Shown: one piece after another, positions 52,272 to 62,064 of the stretch
How the letters are laid out: each line of letters begins with the position of its first letter
How positions within the stretch are numbered: position 1 is the first letter of the stretch
Assembly: GCF_041262565.1 (NCBI RefSeq)
Contig: NZ_JBGCCJ010000001.1
Location: 1,178,001-1,242,000 of the forward strand
Reading direction: 5' to 3'
DNA: 64,000 bases
Source of the DNA: Leifsonia sp. EB41
Lineage (GTDB): Bacteria > Actinomycetota > Actinomycetes > Actinomycetales > Microbacteriaceae
Made by a program: the position numbers and the translations under genes
The notes under the pieces: model-generated
What the model was told of the DNA's origin: nothing
The model's input: the letters and a program-made list of their open reading frames with translations, nothing else
The model's database searches: none

Positions 52272-54230
52272 ATGCCCGAGTCAGCGTCCCGTCCCGCACG
52301 CCACCGGGCGACCGGTCACCGAGTCCAGGCGGCGGTCCGCCGGCTGCTCGGGCAGTTCCGCCCCGGCCGCCGCACGTCGCATCGGCGGCAGGCGTTCGTC
52401 GCCGCGCTGGCCGTGGCAGGCCTTTTCGGCGCCGGGGCCGTCGCGACCTCGGGCGCCCTGGCCGCAGCCACGCCGCAGGTGAATGTCACGTGGACGACAG
52501 CGAACTCCTGGACCACCGGCTTCCAGTCGGCGATCACCGTCGCCAACGGCACCAGCACGACGCTGAAGCCGTGGCAGGTGCGGTTCGACTTCCCGCACAC
52601 CCTCGTCAGCATCTGGTCGGCGGTCTCCACGACCTCCCCGGCCGGGACGCTCACCGTCGGCGCGCCCTCCTGGGCCACGAGCCTGGCTCCGGGAGGCTCA
52701 GCCCAGTTCGGGCTGACCGCCACCCGCGCCGGGACGGCGGCGATCGTGCCGACGTCGTGCACGATCGTCGGACTGCCGGCCGGTGCGACCGTGCCGTGCT
52801 CCGTGAACGGCGGAGCGGCGGGCGGCGGGACGAGCACGCCGACGCCGACCCCCACACCGACACGGACCGCCACGCCCACGCCGACCGCCACCCCCACGCC
52901 GACCCCATCCCCCTCCCCCGGCGCCGGCCTCGCCGTCACCTGGACCGTCACCTCCGAGTGGACCTCCGGGTTCCAATCGTCCGTCGCGGTCGCCAACACC
53001 TCGACGACGACCCTGTCCCCGTGGCAGCTCGCCTTCACGACCGCCGACGGCGTGGTCACCCTCTGGGATGGCACGGCCGCGACCACGAGCGACGGCTTCA
53101 GCGTGACCGCGCCCTCGTACGTGACCACGCTCGCCCCGGGTGCGACCGCGACCTTCGGCCTCACCTCGGCGAAGGCGGCGGGCGCCCCGCTGGTCCCGAC
53201 CTCCTGCCGCGTGGTCGGCGCGAACCTCCCGTGCTCGATCACCGGAGCCACCTCGACGCCGACGCCCACACCGACACCGACGCCCTCGCCGTCACCCACC
53301 CCCGGCCCCTCCTCCTCCCTCCTCATCGCCCCCTACGTCGACCTGGGCCTCTGGCCCACCGCCGACCTCACCTCGTTCGCCTCGTCGGCGGGCGTGCGCG
53401 CCGTCACCGCGGCGTTCATCGTCGCCGACCGCAGCAGCGCCTGCTCACCCACCTGGGCCGGTTACACCGCCTACACGATCGGCGGCAGCCAGGACTCCCT
53501 CGCCGATGTCACGGCGTTCCAGGCCCAGGGCGGCCGGGTCGTCGCGTCCTTCGGCGGCGCGGCCAACGACGAGCTCGCCCGGGTCTGCACCGACCCCGCC
53601 AAACTGCTTGCCGCCTACAGCACGGTCGTCTCGCGGTTCTCGCTCGACCGGGTGGACTTCGACATCGAGGGCGCCGACGTCTCCGACTCCGCGTCGAACG
53701 TCCGCCGCGCCACCGCGGTCGCGGCCCTCCAGCGCCAGCGTGCCGCGGCCGGCCACCCGCTGCAGGTCACGCTCACGCTGCCGGTGATGCCGTACGGTCT
53801 CCTGGCCAGCGGCCTCCGCACGATCTCCGAGTTCACCGCCGCCGGCGTCCAGCTCTCGGCCGTCAACCTGATGACGATGGACTACGGCACCGGAGTGACG
53901 GACATGGGAAAGGCCGCGATCGACGCCGCCACCGCGACCGCCGGCCAGCTCACGGGCGTGGCCGCGTACGCGTCGTGGACCGACGCCCAGCGCCTCGGCC
54001 TGGTCGCCGTGACCCCGATGTTCGGCCTGAACGACACCGGCGAGCAGTTCACGCTGACCGATGCGACGACCGTGGGACGCTACGCGAAGGCGAACGGGCT
54101 CGCCGGCCTGAGCTGGTGGGAGCTGACCCGCGACCAGCCGTGCACGTCGGGCGTCCCCGCCTACATGTGCTCCGGGACGAGCCAGCCGCGCTGGGCGTAC
54201 TCCCGGGCGTTCGTCGCCGCAGCGGGGTGA
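52272..54230 (+). CDS. Secreted GH18 chitinase-like enzyme with two CBM2 modules
   Basis: 652 residues. Long basic N-terminus and signal peptide core (about 41-66). CBM2-type domains at about 67-180 and 219-325, each with Trp, and a Cys pair near its end, joined by Pro-Thr linkers (187-218 and 328-346). GH18 domain 350-652 with catalytic DRVDFDIE (Glu466). The tandem CBM2 copies are similar, suggesting duplication. It should bind and cut chitin or related glycans outside the cell. Divergent promoter space before it is about 100 nt. Confidence 0.92.
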   Translation: MPESASRPARHRATGHRVQAAVRRLLGQFRPGRRTSHRRQAFVAALAVAGLFGAGAVATSGALAAATPQVNVTWTTANSWTTGFQSAITVANGTSTTLKPWQVRFDFPHTLVSIWSAVSTTSPAGTLTVGAPSWATSLAPGGSAQFGLTATRAGTAAIVPTSCTIVGLPAGATVPCSVNGGAAGGGTSTPTPTPTPTRTATPTPTATPTPTPSPSPGAGLAVTWTVTSEWTSGFQSSVAVANTSTTTLSPWQLAFTTADGVVTLWDGTAATTSDGFSVTAPSYVTTLAPGATATFGLTSAKAAGAPLVPTSCRVVGANLPCSITGATSTPTPTPTPTPSPSPTPGPSSSLLIAPYVDLGLWPTADLTSFASSAGVRAVTAAFIVADRSSACSPTWAGYTAYTIGGSQDSLADVTAFQAQGGRVVASFGGAANDELARVCTDPAKLLAAYSTVVSRFSLDRVDFDIEGADVSDSASNVRRATAVAALQRQRAAAGHPLQVTLTLPVMPYGLLASGLRTISEFTAAGVQLSAVNLMTMDYGTGVTDMGKAAIDAATATAGQLTGVAAYASWTDAQRLGLVAVTPMFGLNDTGEQFTLTDATTVGRYAKANGLAGLSWWELTRDQPCTSGVPAYMCSGTSQPRWAYSRAFVAAAG

Positions 54231-54277
54231 GAGCGGCCGTCACCGCCGGGCCGCCCGCGATGCGAAAGAATGGGCGC

Positions 54278-55021
54278 ATGGCGAGCACACCTGAGGACGC
54301 GGTCACACCGGAGGCGCACGACGCCGGTGCTCCCGCCCCGCACTCGCAGACGCTCTCCCGCGGCATCCGCGTGCTGGAGGCGCTGGCCGACGCCGATCGC
54401 CCGCTCACGATCGTCGAGCTGGCCGCCGCGCTCGGCGTGCACCGCTCGATCGTCTACCGCATCCTCCGCACACTGGAGGACCACGGCCTCGTCGTCCGCA
54501 ACCCCGCCGGGGCCGCGCTGCTCGGGCCGCGCATGGCGACCCTCGCGCGCGCCGTGTCCCGCGACCTCCAGGCCGCGGCCGTCCCGGAGCTCGGCGCGGT
54601 CGCCAACGAGCTCGGGATGACCGCCTTCCTCGCCGTGCTCGACCGCGGCGAGGTCGTCACCCTGGTCAGCATCGAGCCCTCGCACGCGCACGCCGCCGTC
54701 GCGCAGCGGCCGGGCAGCCGGCATCCGATCACGACGGGCGCGCCGGGGATCGCCCTCCAGTCGGTGCTCACCGAGGCGCAATGGGGTGAGCTGCCCGACG
54801 GTCACCCGCGCGACGAGGCGCTGGAGGCCCGCGGACGCGGCTTCGCGACCAGCCACGACGAGGTCATCCCCGGCCTGGCCTCGGTGGCGGTGCCGCTCGT
54901 CGTCAACGGCCAGCCGCTCGCCGCGCTCGCGGTGGTGTACGTGGCGAACGGACGGGACGTGGCCGCGATCGGCGCGCGGCTCGGCCGGGCGGCGGGGACC
55001 GTCGCCGCCGAGCTGCGCTGA
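54278..55021 (+). CDS. IclR-family regulator
   Basis: 247 residues. N-terminal winged helix (SRGIRVLEALADADRPLTIV, GVHRSIVYRILRTLEDHGLV) and the IclR effector domain (ITTGAPGIALQS, GLASVAVPLV). It probably controls the flavin monooxygenase it converges with; the palindrome at 56981-57001 is the candidate operator. ATG 54278 is preferred; an in-frame ATG at 54260 would add six residues. The ribosome site is weak. Confidence 0.9.
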   Translation: MASTPEDAVTPEAHDAGAPAPHSQTLSRGIRVLEALADADRPLTIVELAAALGVHRSIVYRILRTLEDHGLVVRNPAGAALLGPRMATLARAVSRDLQAAAVPELGAVANELGMTAFLAVLDRGEVVTLVSIEPSHAHAAVAQRPGSRHPITTGAPGIALQSVLTEAQWGELPDGHPRDEALEARGRGFATSHDEVIPGLASVAVPLVVNGQPLAALAVVYVANGRDVAAIGARLGRAAGTVAAELR

Positions 55022-55040
55022 GCCGGCCGGCGACCGCCCG

Positions 55041-56942
55041 TCAGACGGCCGCGGCCTTCTCCGCCCCCTCCACCCGCAGGATCGGCGCGAAGAACTCCCC
55101 GAGCTCCGCGTACCCCGCCAGCGGCATCACATCCGCGACGTACTGGTCCGGCCGCACGACGACGATCACGCCGCCCCGGTCGATGCCGCGAGCGTCGAAC
55201 ACGTCGTCGCCCGCCGCCGTCGCGTACACCTTCTCGTAGTCGATCAGGTCGAACGGCCCGGTCCGCGGCAGGAACGCCTCCGGCACCCGGCCGAGGTCGA
55301 CGCCGGTGTGATCCTGCTGGTAGACGACCTTCACGTCGAACCAGGCGTCGATGTCGCTGCCCTGCGGAGTCGCGGCGAGCGGAGACTCGGCGGAGGTCGT
55401 GAGCCAGTCCGCGAACTCCGGCACCAGCGTGCCCTCCCCCGCCGCCGCCGCGTCGGCGAACACGTAGATCCGCCAGCGCCCGTCCGCCGTCGCGTGGTGC
55501 CCGAGGTGCACCGGGTTCGCGTCGCAGACGCGCTCCACGATCGGCGATTTGAACCGCTTGCCGATCGGGAAGCCGGTCGCGAGCTCCTGGTGCTCCGGCT
55601 CCCCGACGATCAGCGACGGCGCGTACTCGGTCAGGAATCCCGCGGGGAACTCCGCCGTGCGGACGTAGAAGTCCTCCAGCTCGGACGGGTCCTTCAGGTC
55701 CTCCGGCTTCGTGGCCATCAGCGTCGACCACACCTTGTCGAAGTCGATCAGGTTCTGGGCGACCACGTGCCGCTCCGCCGAGTAGGTCGCCAGCAGCGAC
55801 TCCGGGCTGCGGCCCTGCAGCACGTGGCCGAGCTTCCAGCCGAGGTTGAAGCCGTCCTGGATGGAGACGTTCATCCCCTGCCCCGCCTTCGCACTGTGCG
55901 TGTGGCAGGCGTCGCCCGCGATGAACACCCGCGGGGTGCGCGACCCGAGCACGTCGAGCGGGACGTCGTCGAACCGGTCGGTCAGCCGGTGCCCGACCTC
56001 GTAGACGCTGTGCCAGGCGACGTTGCGCACGTCGAGCGTGTACGGGTGCAGGATCTCGTTCGCCTTCGCGATGATCTGATCCATGCTCGTCGCGCGCACC
56101 GCGCCGTGGTCGTCGTCGGCCACCGAGCCGAGGTCCACGTACATCCGGAACAGGTGGCCGCCCTCGCGCGGGATGAGCAGGATGTTGCCGTACTCCGACT
56201 GGATCGAGCACTTCGTGCGGATGTCGGGGAAGTCGGTGACGGCGAGCACGTCCATCACGCCCCACGCGTGGTTGGCCTGGTCGCCCGCGAGCGTGCAGCC
56301 GATCGACTCGCGCACCTTGCTGCGCGCGCCGTCCGCGCCGACCACGTACTTGGCGCGGACCACCCGCTCCTCGCCCGCATTCTCACCCGCGCTGCGCGCG
56401 AGCGTGACGACCACCGGATACTCGCCCTCGTCCTCGACCCGGAGGCCGCGGAACTCCCAGCCGTAGTCCGGCCGCATCCGCGTCGGGCCGTTGGTCATGA
56501 ACTCGGCGAAGTAGTCGAGCACGCGCGCCTGGTTGACGAGCAGATGCGGGAACTCGCTGATCCCGGTCGGGTCGTCGACCGCCCGCGCGGCCCGGACGAT
56601 CCGGGTGGGGTCGGCCGGGTCCGGCTTCCAGAACGCCATCTCGGTGATCCGGTAGGCCTCGGCGGTGATCCGCTCTGCGAATCCGAACGCCTGGAACGTC
56701 TCCACGCTGCGCGCCTGGATGCCGTCCGCCTGCCCGATCTCCAACCGCCCGCCGCGGCGCTCCACGAGCCGGGTGCTGACGCCGGGGAACTGCGCGAGCT
56801 GCGCCGCGGTGACCATTCCGGCCGGTCCGGAGCCGACGACGAGCACGTCCATGACCTCCGGCAGCTCGGGCGACCAGGCCGGCCCGACCGCGGGCAGCAC
56901 GTGCGGGTCGCCGGACACATAGCCGTGGTGGTGGAACTGCAT
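55041..56942 (-). CDS. FAD-dependent aromatic monooxygenase (phenol hydroxylase type)
   Basis: 633 residues. FAD motifs VVGSGPAGMVTAAQL, VVGADGARSKVRESIG and FIAGDACHTHSAKAGQGMN, with a C-terminal thioredoxin-like domain from about 450. This is the layout of phenol 2-monooxygenase and 3-(3-hydroxyphenyl)propionate hydroxylase. The substrate is an aromatic or phenolic compound, not fixed further. ATG 56942 has GAGGAG upstream; the longer frame to 57041 is not used. Convergent with the IclR gene. Confidence 0.92.
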   Translation of the reverse strand: MQFHHHGYVSGDPHVLPAVGPAWSPELPEVMDVLVVGSGPAGMVTAAQLAQFPGVSTRLVERRGGRLEIGQADGIQARSVETFQAFGFAERITAEAYRITEMAFWKPDPADPTRIVRAARAVDDPTGISEFPHLLVNQARVLDYFAEFMTNGPTRMRPDYGWEFRGLRVEDEGEYPVVVTLARSAGENAGEERVVRAKYVVGADGARSKVRESIGCTLAGDQANHAWGVMDVLAVTDFPDIRTKCSIQSEYGNILLIPREGGHLFRMYVDLGSVADDDHGAVRATSMDQIIAKANEILHPYTLDVRNVAWHSVYEVGHRLTDRFDDVPLDVLGSRTPRVFIAGDACHTHSAKAGQGMNVSIQDGFNLGWKLGHVLQGRSPESLLATYSAERHVVAQNLIDFDKVWSTLMATKPEDLKDPSELEDFYVRTAEFPAGFLTEYAPSLIVGEPEHQELATGFPIGKRFKSPIVERVCDANPVHLGHHATADGRWRIYVFADAAAAGEGTLVPEFADWLTTSAESPLAATPQGSDIDAWFDVKVVYQQDHTGVDLGRVPEAFLPRTGPFDLIDYEKVYATAAGDDVFDARGIDRGGVIVVVRPDQYVADVMPLAGYAELGEFFAPILRVEGAEKAAAV

Positions 56943-56980
56943 GGGGAGGCTCCTCACATCGTCGTGATCATGTGTTCTAT

Positions 56981-57001
56981 ATCCGAACGAGTGGTTCGGA
57001 T
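56981..57001 (-). promoter_or_regulatory. Palindromic operator of the aromatic monooxygenase
   Basis: Perfect 8-bp arms ATCCGAAC (56981-56988) and GTTCGGAT (56994-57001) around 5 nt. A -10-like TATAGA on the minus strand (56981-56976) overlaps its edge. It lies 39 nt upstream of the monooxygenase start and is the likely IclR binding site. Confidence 0.75.
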
Positions 57002-57086
57002 TCCGCACATCCAGGATAGAGCGCGCGACGACGACCGGCAAGCGCGGCGAACGGCGCGCACGGGCGAAGGATGAGGGAGGAGACGG

Positions 57087-57159
57087 AGCCGACTGCGAGG
57101 TTCGAACTCGCGACCGCTCGCTTACAAGGCGAGTGCTCTACCAGCTGAGCTAAGTCGGC
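57087..57159 (-). tRNA. tRNA-Thr (TGT anticodon)
   Basis: 73 nt on the minus strand. Acceptor GCCGACT pairs with AGTCGGC and the discriminator base is T. D-arm AGCTCAGCTGGTAGAGC, anticodon stem CTCGC/GCGAG around loop CTTGTAA (anticodon TGT at positions 34-36), T-arm GCGAG TTCGAAC CTCGC. CCA is not encoded. It decodes ACA and wobble Thr codons. Confidence 0.96.
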
Positions 57160-57240
57160 GGAAAACGGACGGGACGCCCGTCGCGAACCATCCTAGAGGA
57201 TGCGCGGCGGGCGCCCTGGTGCCGAACGGGAGGGCCGGAC

Positions 57241-58149
57241 TCAGCTCCCCGCACTCGGCGACGGCGTCGGCGTGGAGGTCGACGAGTACTCGTCGCCCTG
57301 CGCCTGGAGGACGAACGCCTTGAAGTCGTCCGCGTTCGTCAGCGAGCCGGTGTACGGCTTGCCGTTGACGAGGACGAGCAGCGCGTTCGTCATCTTCTTC
57401 ACGCTGGAGTTCGGGATCGGGCCGCTGAGCGCGCGGTCGCTGGCGGAGCCGACCCAGGTCTTGAAGCGGCCGTCGTCCACGCAGGAGTCGATGTCCGACG
57501 GGGAGGCGCCCGCCGCAGCCGCGAGCTTCTTGAGCTGGTCGTCGGTGAGGCCGGGACCGCCGTCGGCGGGCTGGTTCTGGAACAGCGACTGGTTGAACGC
57601 CCAGAACGACCGCGGCGAGTAGTTCGCGACGCAGGCCGCGGCGTTCGCGGCGCGCAGCGAGTACCGGGTGCCCGCGGAGTGGCTGGTGTAGATCGCCACC
57701 GGGTGCATCTCGACCGTGACCGCGCCGTCCTTCACCAGCGGCTGGAGCTGCTTCAGGTTCGTGCGCTGGAAGTCGCCGCAGAGCTTGCAGAGGTAGTCGG
57801 CGTAGATCCGGATGTCCACGGAGCTGCCGTTCGGGTCCGGCGCGCTGGCGATCGGCTTCGCGTCGGCCGCGAGCGCCGGGGTCGTCTTGACCTTGAGGCC
57901 GGAGCCGACGACCACGCCGTCGCTCGCCATGTTCTTCGGGCCGGGGACGGTCGGACGGATCGCGCCCATGATGACCACCGCGACGATGGCCAGGACCGCG
58001 ATGACGCCGAGCACGATGCCGCCGGACAGCAGGGTCTTGTTCCTGCGGTCTCTGCGGTGCTGGCTCGTGCGGAGCTGTCGGGCTTTCTCCCGCGCGGCTG
58101 CGCGGACGTCGCCGCTGCGGCTCTCGTCGGGGTCTTTCATGGAACTCAT
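57241..58149 (-). CDS. Membrane-anchored DsbA/thioredoxin-like oxidoreductase
   Basis: 302 residues. Basic cytoplasmic N-terminus, one TM helix (about 41-63), then an extracytoplasmic DsbA-type thioredoxin domain with active-site CKLC (ADYLCKLCGDFQRT). A Pro/Ser-rich tail ends it. It forms or reshuffles disulfide bonds in exported proteins. The start ATG at 58149 (MSSMKD) is chosen; an ATG at 58140 is close and the longer frame start at 58284 has no ribosome site. Confidence 0.88.
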   Translation of the reverse strand: MSSMKDPDESRSGDVRAAAREKARQLRTSQHRRDRRNKTLLSGGIVLGVIAVLAIVAVVIMGAIRPTVPGPKNMASDGVVVGSGLKVKTTPALAADAKPIASAPDPNGSSVDIRIYADYLCKLCGDFQRTNLKQLQPLVKDGAVTVEMHPVAIYTSHSAGTRYSLRAANAAACVANYSPRSFWAFNQSLFQNQPADGGPGLTDDQLKKLAAAAGASPSDIDSCVDDGRFKTWVGSASDRALSGPIPNSSVKKMTNALLVLVNGKPYTGSLTNADDFKAFVLQAQGDEYSSTSTPTPSPSAGS

Positions 58150-58485
58150 ATCTCGGGGGAATCGGCTCTCGGGGGTAGGCGATGCGGCGCGCGGGGGGAC
58201 GTGCCGCCGGGTGTGGCGTGAGCAGACGCAACCAGACGACCATATTGCGGCAGTCTGGGAATAGACCAGACATACCCCGCTCACGCCCCGAGCGCCACCT
58301 GGGGGTTGGCCCCCGAGTGCGGCACACGGGCCCGCTGCGGCCTCCCGAATACTCGTGGTAAGAGCAGCGCTTCGGATGCCTTACTATGGGGGTCGTGGCA
58401 TCGACGCCCTCGGACGTCGACGCCACGTCTATTCCTCACAACGGATCGTCCGGCACGTACCTGCCGGTGAAGGAGACAAAAGAAA
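58150..58485. other. 336-nt intergenic region between the DsbA-like gene and msiK
   Basis: No coding region is supported. It contains a 13-bp hairpin (58394-58406 with 58415-58427, one A-C mismatch), a -10-like TACTAT (58382-58387) that could start msiK transcripts, and the ribosome site GAAGGAG (around 58470). It probably holds the long 5' leader of msiK plus the divergent promoter. Nothing else is recognised. Confidence 0.6.
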
Positions 58486-59580
<1,095 letters not shown>

Positions 59581-59599
59581 GGTCGTCGCAGCTGATCCT

Positions 59600-59638
59600 C
59601 ACTCTGCCGCAGTCCGGAGCCCGGGCTGCGGCAGAGTG
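59600..59638 (+). terminator. Hairpin after msiK
   Basis: CACTCTGCCGCAG (59600-59612) pairs perfectly with CTGCGGCAGAGTG (59626-59638), a 13-bp stem with partly paired loop. Followed by CTTTCC, a weak T-run. It separates msiK from the DUF4032 gene or limits readthrough. Confidence 0.8.
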
Positions 59639-59672
59639 CTTTCCGCCACAACCCGTTCTGGAAGGCGCCCTC

Positions 59673-60977
59673 ATGGCCGGCTCTGTCAACATCACCGCGG
59701 CGACCGTCGATCCCGCCCTGCTCGATCTGCCCTGGAACCTGCCGCTGGACCAGTGGTCGAACGAGCACATCGCGTTGCTGCCGAAGGGCATCAGCCGGCA
59801 CCTCGTCCGGTTCGCGAACCTGTCCGGCTACGTCATCGCCATCAAGGAGACGACCGCGGAGATGGCGCAGCGCGAGTACGAGATGCTGCGCACCCTCCAG
59901 CGCCTGGACGTGCCGTGCGTCGACCCGGTCGCCGTCATCAAGAACCGGACGGACGACGACGGCGACACCCTGAACGCCGCGCTCGTAACCCGGCACCTCA
60001 AGTTCTCGCTCCCCTACCGCGCGCTGTTCTCGCAGACCCTGCGCCCGGACACCGCGACCCGCCTGGTCGACGCCCTGGCCGTGCTGCTGGTGCGGCTGCA
60101 CATCGTCGGCTTCTTCTGGGGCGATGTCTCGCTCTCCAACACGCTGTTCCGCCGTGACGCGGGAGCGTTCGCGGCCTACCTGGTGGACGCCGAGACCGGC
60201 CAGCTCTACGACGGCGGCCTGTCGAACGGGCAGCGCGAGAACGACCTGGAGATCGCCCGCGTGAACATCGCCGGCGAGCTGATGGACCTGGAGGCCGGCG
60301 GCCGCGTGGACGAGGAGCTCGACCCCATCAAGGTGTCGAACGGGATCGTCGCAGCCTACCGGTCGCTCTGGAAGGAGCTGACCGGCAGCGAGTCGTTCTC
60401 CTCGTCCGAGCGCTGGCGGATCAGCCAGCGGGTGGAGCGCCTCAACGAGCTCGGGTTCGACATCGAGGAGCTGGCGATCAAGACCTCCGACGAGGGCACG
60501 ACGGTCCGTATCCAGCCGAAGGTCGTGGACGCGGGCCACCACTCCCGCCGTCTGCTGCGCCTGACCGGCCTGGACACCGGCGAGAACCAGGCCCGCCGCC
60601 TCCTCAACGACCTGGACTCGTACTCCGCGACCCTCGGCAAGCGCGGCCTGGACGAGGAGGCGATGGCCCACGAGTGGCTGCTGCGCGTCTTCGAGCCGGT
60701 CGTCCGCGCCATCCCCACCGATCTGAAGGGCAAGCTGGAGCCGGCGGAGGTCTTCCACCAGCTCCTGGAGCACCGCTGGTTCATGTCGCAGGCGGAGGGC
60801 CGGGATGTCCCCCTCGCGGAGGCGCTGACCTCCTACATCAACGACATCCTCCGGCACCGCCGCGACGAGGCCACGGTCGTCGCGCCCATCACCGAGACGC
60901 TCAGCATCCCGGTGATCGGCGGCCCCACCGCCTCGGACACGGACGACGACGAGGACGACTGGCGCTCCAAAGTCTGA
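59673..60977 (+). CDS. DUF4032 protein with protein-kinase-like motifs
   Basis: 434 residues. The family has no known function. Kinase-like elements appear in order: Lys in VIAIKETT, Glu in REYEML, a catalytic-loop-like FFWGDVSLSNTLF (Asp and Asn placed as in APH/kinase folds) and an Asp in YLVDAETG. The usual His before the Asp is Trp-Gly here. The remainder is helical, with an acidic tail. It follows msiK across a terminator; the pairing may be conserved in Micrococcales. Confidence 0.8.
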   Translation: MAGSVNITAATVDPALLDLPWNLPLDQWSNEHIALLPKGISRHLVRFANLSGYVIAIKETTAEMAQREYEMLRTLQRLDVPCVDPVAVIKNRTDDDGDTLNAALVTRHLKFSLPYRALFSQTLRPDTATRLVDALAVLLVRLHIVGFFWGDVSLSNTLFRRDAGAFAAYLVDAETGQLYDGGLSNGQRENDLEIARVNIAGELMDLEAGGRVDEELDPIKVSNGIVAAYRSLWKELTGSESFSSSERWRISQRVERLNELGFDIEELAIKTSDEGTTVRIQPKVVDAGHHSRRLLRLTGLDTGENQARRLLNDLDSYSATLGKRGLDEEAMAHEWLLRVFEPVVRAIPTDLKGKLEPAEVFHQLLEHRWFMSQAEGRDVPLAEALTSYINDILRHRRDEATVVAPITETLSIPVIGGPTASDTDDDEDDWRSKV

Positions 60978-60987
60978 CCCCCAACGC

Positions 60988-61044
60988 CGAGGGGCACGTT
61001 GTTGTCACTTCCGAGCCCGGAAAGTGACAACAACGTGCCCCTCG
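60988..61044. repeat. Perfect 23-bp palindrome, GAGGGGCACGT / TGTTGTCACTT family
   Basis: Arms 60988-61010 and 61022-61044 are fully complementary around an 11-nt loop. Same family as 28315 and 49483. It lies between convergent DUF4032 and rlmB. No T-tract follows on either strand. Confidence 0.92.
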
Positions 61045-61048
61045 ATCG

Positions 61049-62064
61049 TTACTTCTTGCCCTCGGCGCGGAGCTTCGAGATCTCGTAGAGGGTCACGCTC
61101 GCAGCGATGCCGGCGTTGAGGGACTCCGTGGACGCCGAGATCGGGATGGACACGACCGCGTCGCACGTCTCGGTCACCAGGCGGGACAGTCCCTTGCCCT
61201 CGCTTCCGACGACGATCACGACCGGACGGTCGGCGAAGGACAGCCCCGGGAGGCTGGTGTCGCCGTCTCCATCGAGGCCGAGGACGAAGACGCCCGCCTT
61301 CTTGAACTCCTTCAGGGTCTGCGTCAGGTTCGGCGCCATCGCGACCGGCGTGCGCGCTGCGGCGCCCGCGGAGGTCTTCCAGGCGGCCGCGGTCATGCCG
61401 ACCGAGCGACGCTGCGGGATGATGACGCCCTGACCGCCGAACGCCGCCGTCGAGCGGATGATCGCGCCCAGGTTGCGGGGATCGGTGATCCCGTCGCGAG
61501 CGCCACGAACAGCGGCGTCTGGCCCTTGCGGAGCGTGTAGTCGAGCAGCTCGCCCGGGTGGGCGTACTCGTACGGCGGCACCTTCAGCGCGACGCCCTGG
61601 TGCACGGCGTCGCGGCCGGCCAGACGGTCGAGCTCCGGGCGCATGACCTCCAGGATCGGGATGGCGCGGCCGGTGGCGATCGAGAGGATCTCCTTCATCC
61701 GGTCGTCCATCTCGATCCGCGACGCGATGTAGAGCGTGGAGGCCGGGATCGCCGCCCGCAGCGCCTCCAGCACGGAGTTGCGGCCGGTGACGACCTCGCT
61801 CTCGTCGCCGCTCTTCGCCCGGCGGGCCGCGCCGGACGCGCCGCGGGGTGCACCGTCACGGCCGCCGCGCACTTCGGCCTTGGCCGCCGCACGCTCGCGG
61901 AGCTGCTTGTTCTTGTAGGCGACGTGGTATTCACGCTCCTCGGCCTTCGGGGTCGGGCCGCGGCCCTCCAGGGCCTTGCGGCCGTGGCCGCCGGTGCCGA
62001 CCTGGGCGCCCTTCTTGCTCTTCCTCACGGCCCCTGCGCGGGGCTTGCCACCTGAGTTCTTCAT
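61049..62064 (-). pseudogene. rlmB: rlmB (23S rRNA Gm2251 methyltransferase), frameshifted
   Basis: TrmH/SpoU methyltransferase in two frames. 62064 down to about 61498 encodes a basic N-terminal tail and the substrate-binding domain ([14 protein letters not shown]). The rest (to 61049) encodes the SAM-binding knot: [25 protein letters not shown] and [14 protein letters not shown]. Joining the frames gives the normal sequence only if two extra bases (GC at 61496-61497, in a TCGCGAG context) are removed. Could be a real mutation or a sequencing error. ATG 62064 overlaps the cysS stop by 4 nt. Confidence 0.85.

Noticed and set aside
55022-55040. A convergent palindrome between the IclR and monooxygenase genes
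   Set aside because: The 19-nt gap is GC-rich but does not form a clear long stem.
61049-61396. A separate 115-residue gene with its own ATG
   Set aside because: It is the C-terminal SAM-binding half of RlmB. The conserved motif before the ATG continues in the same frame to the insertion at 61496, so it is part of the broken gene.
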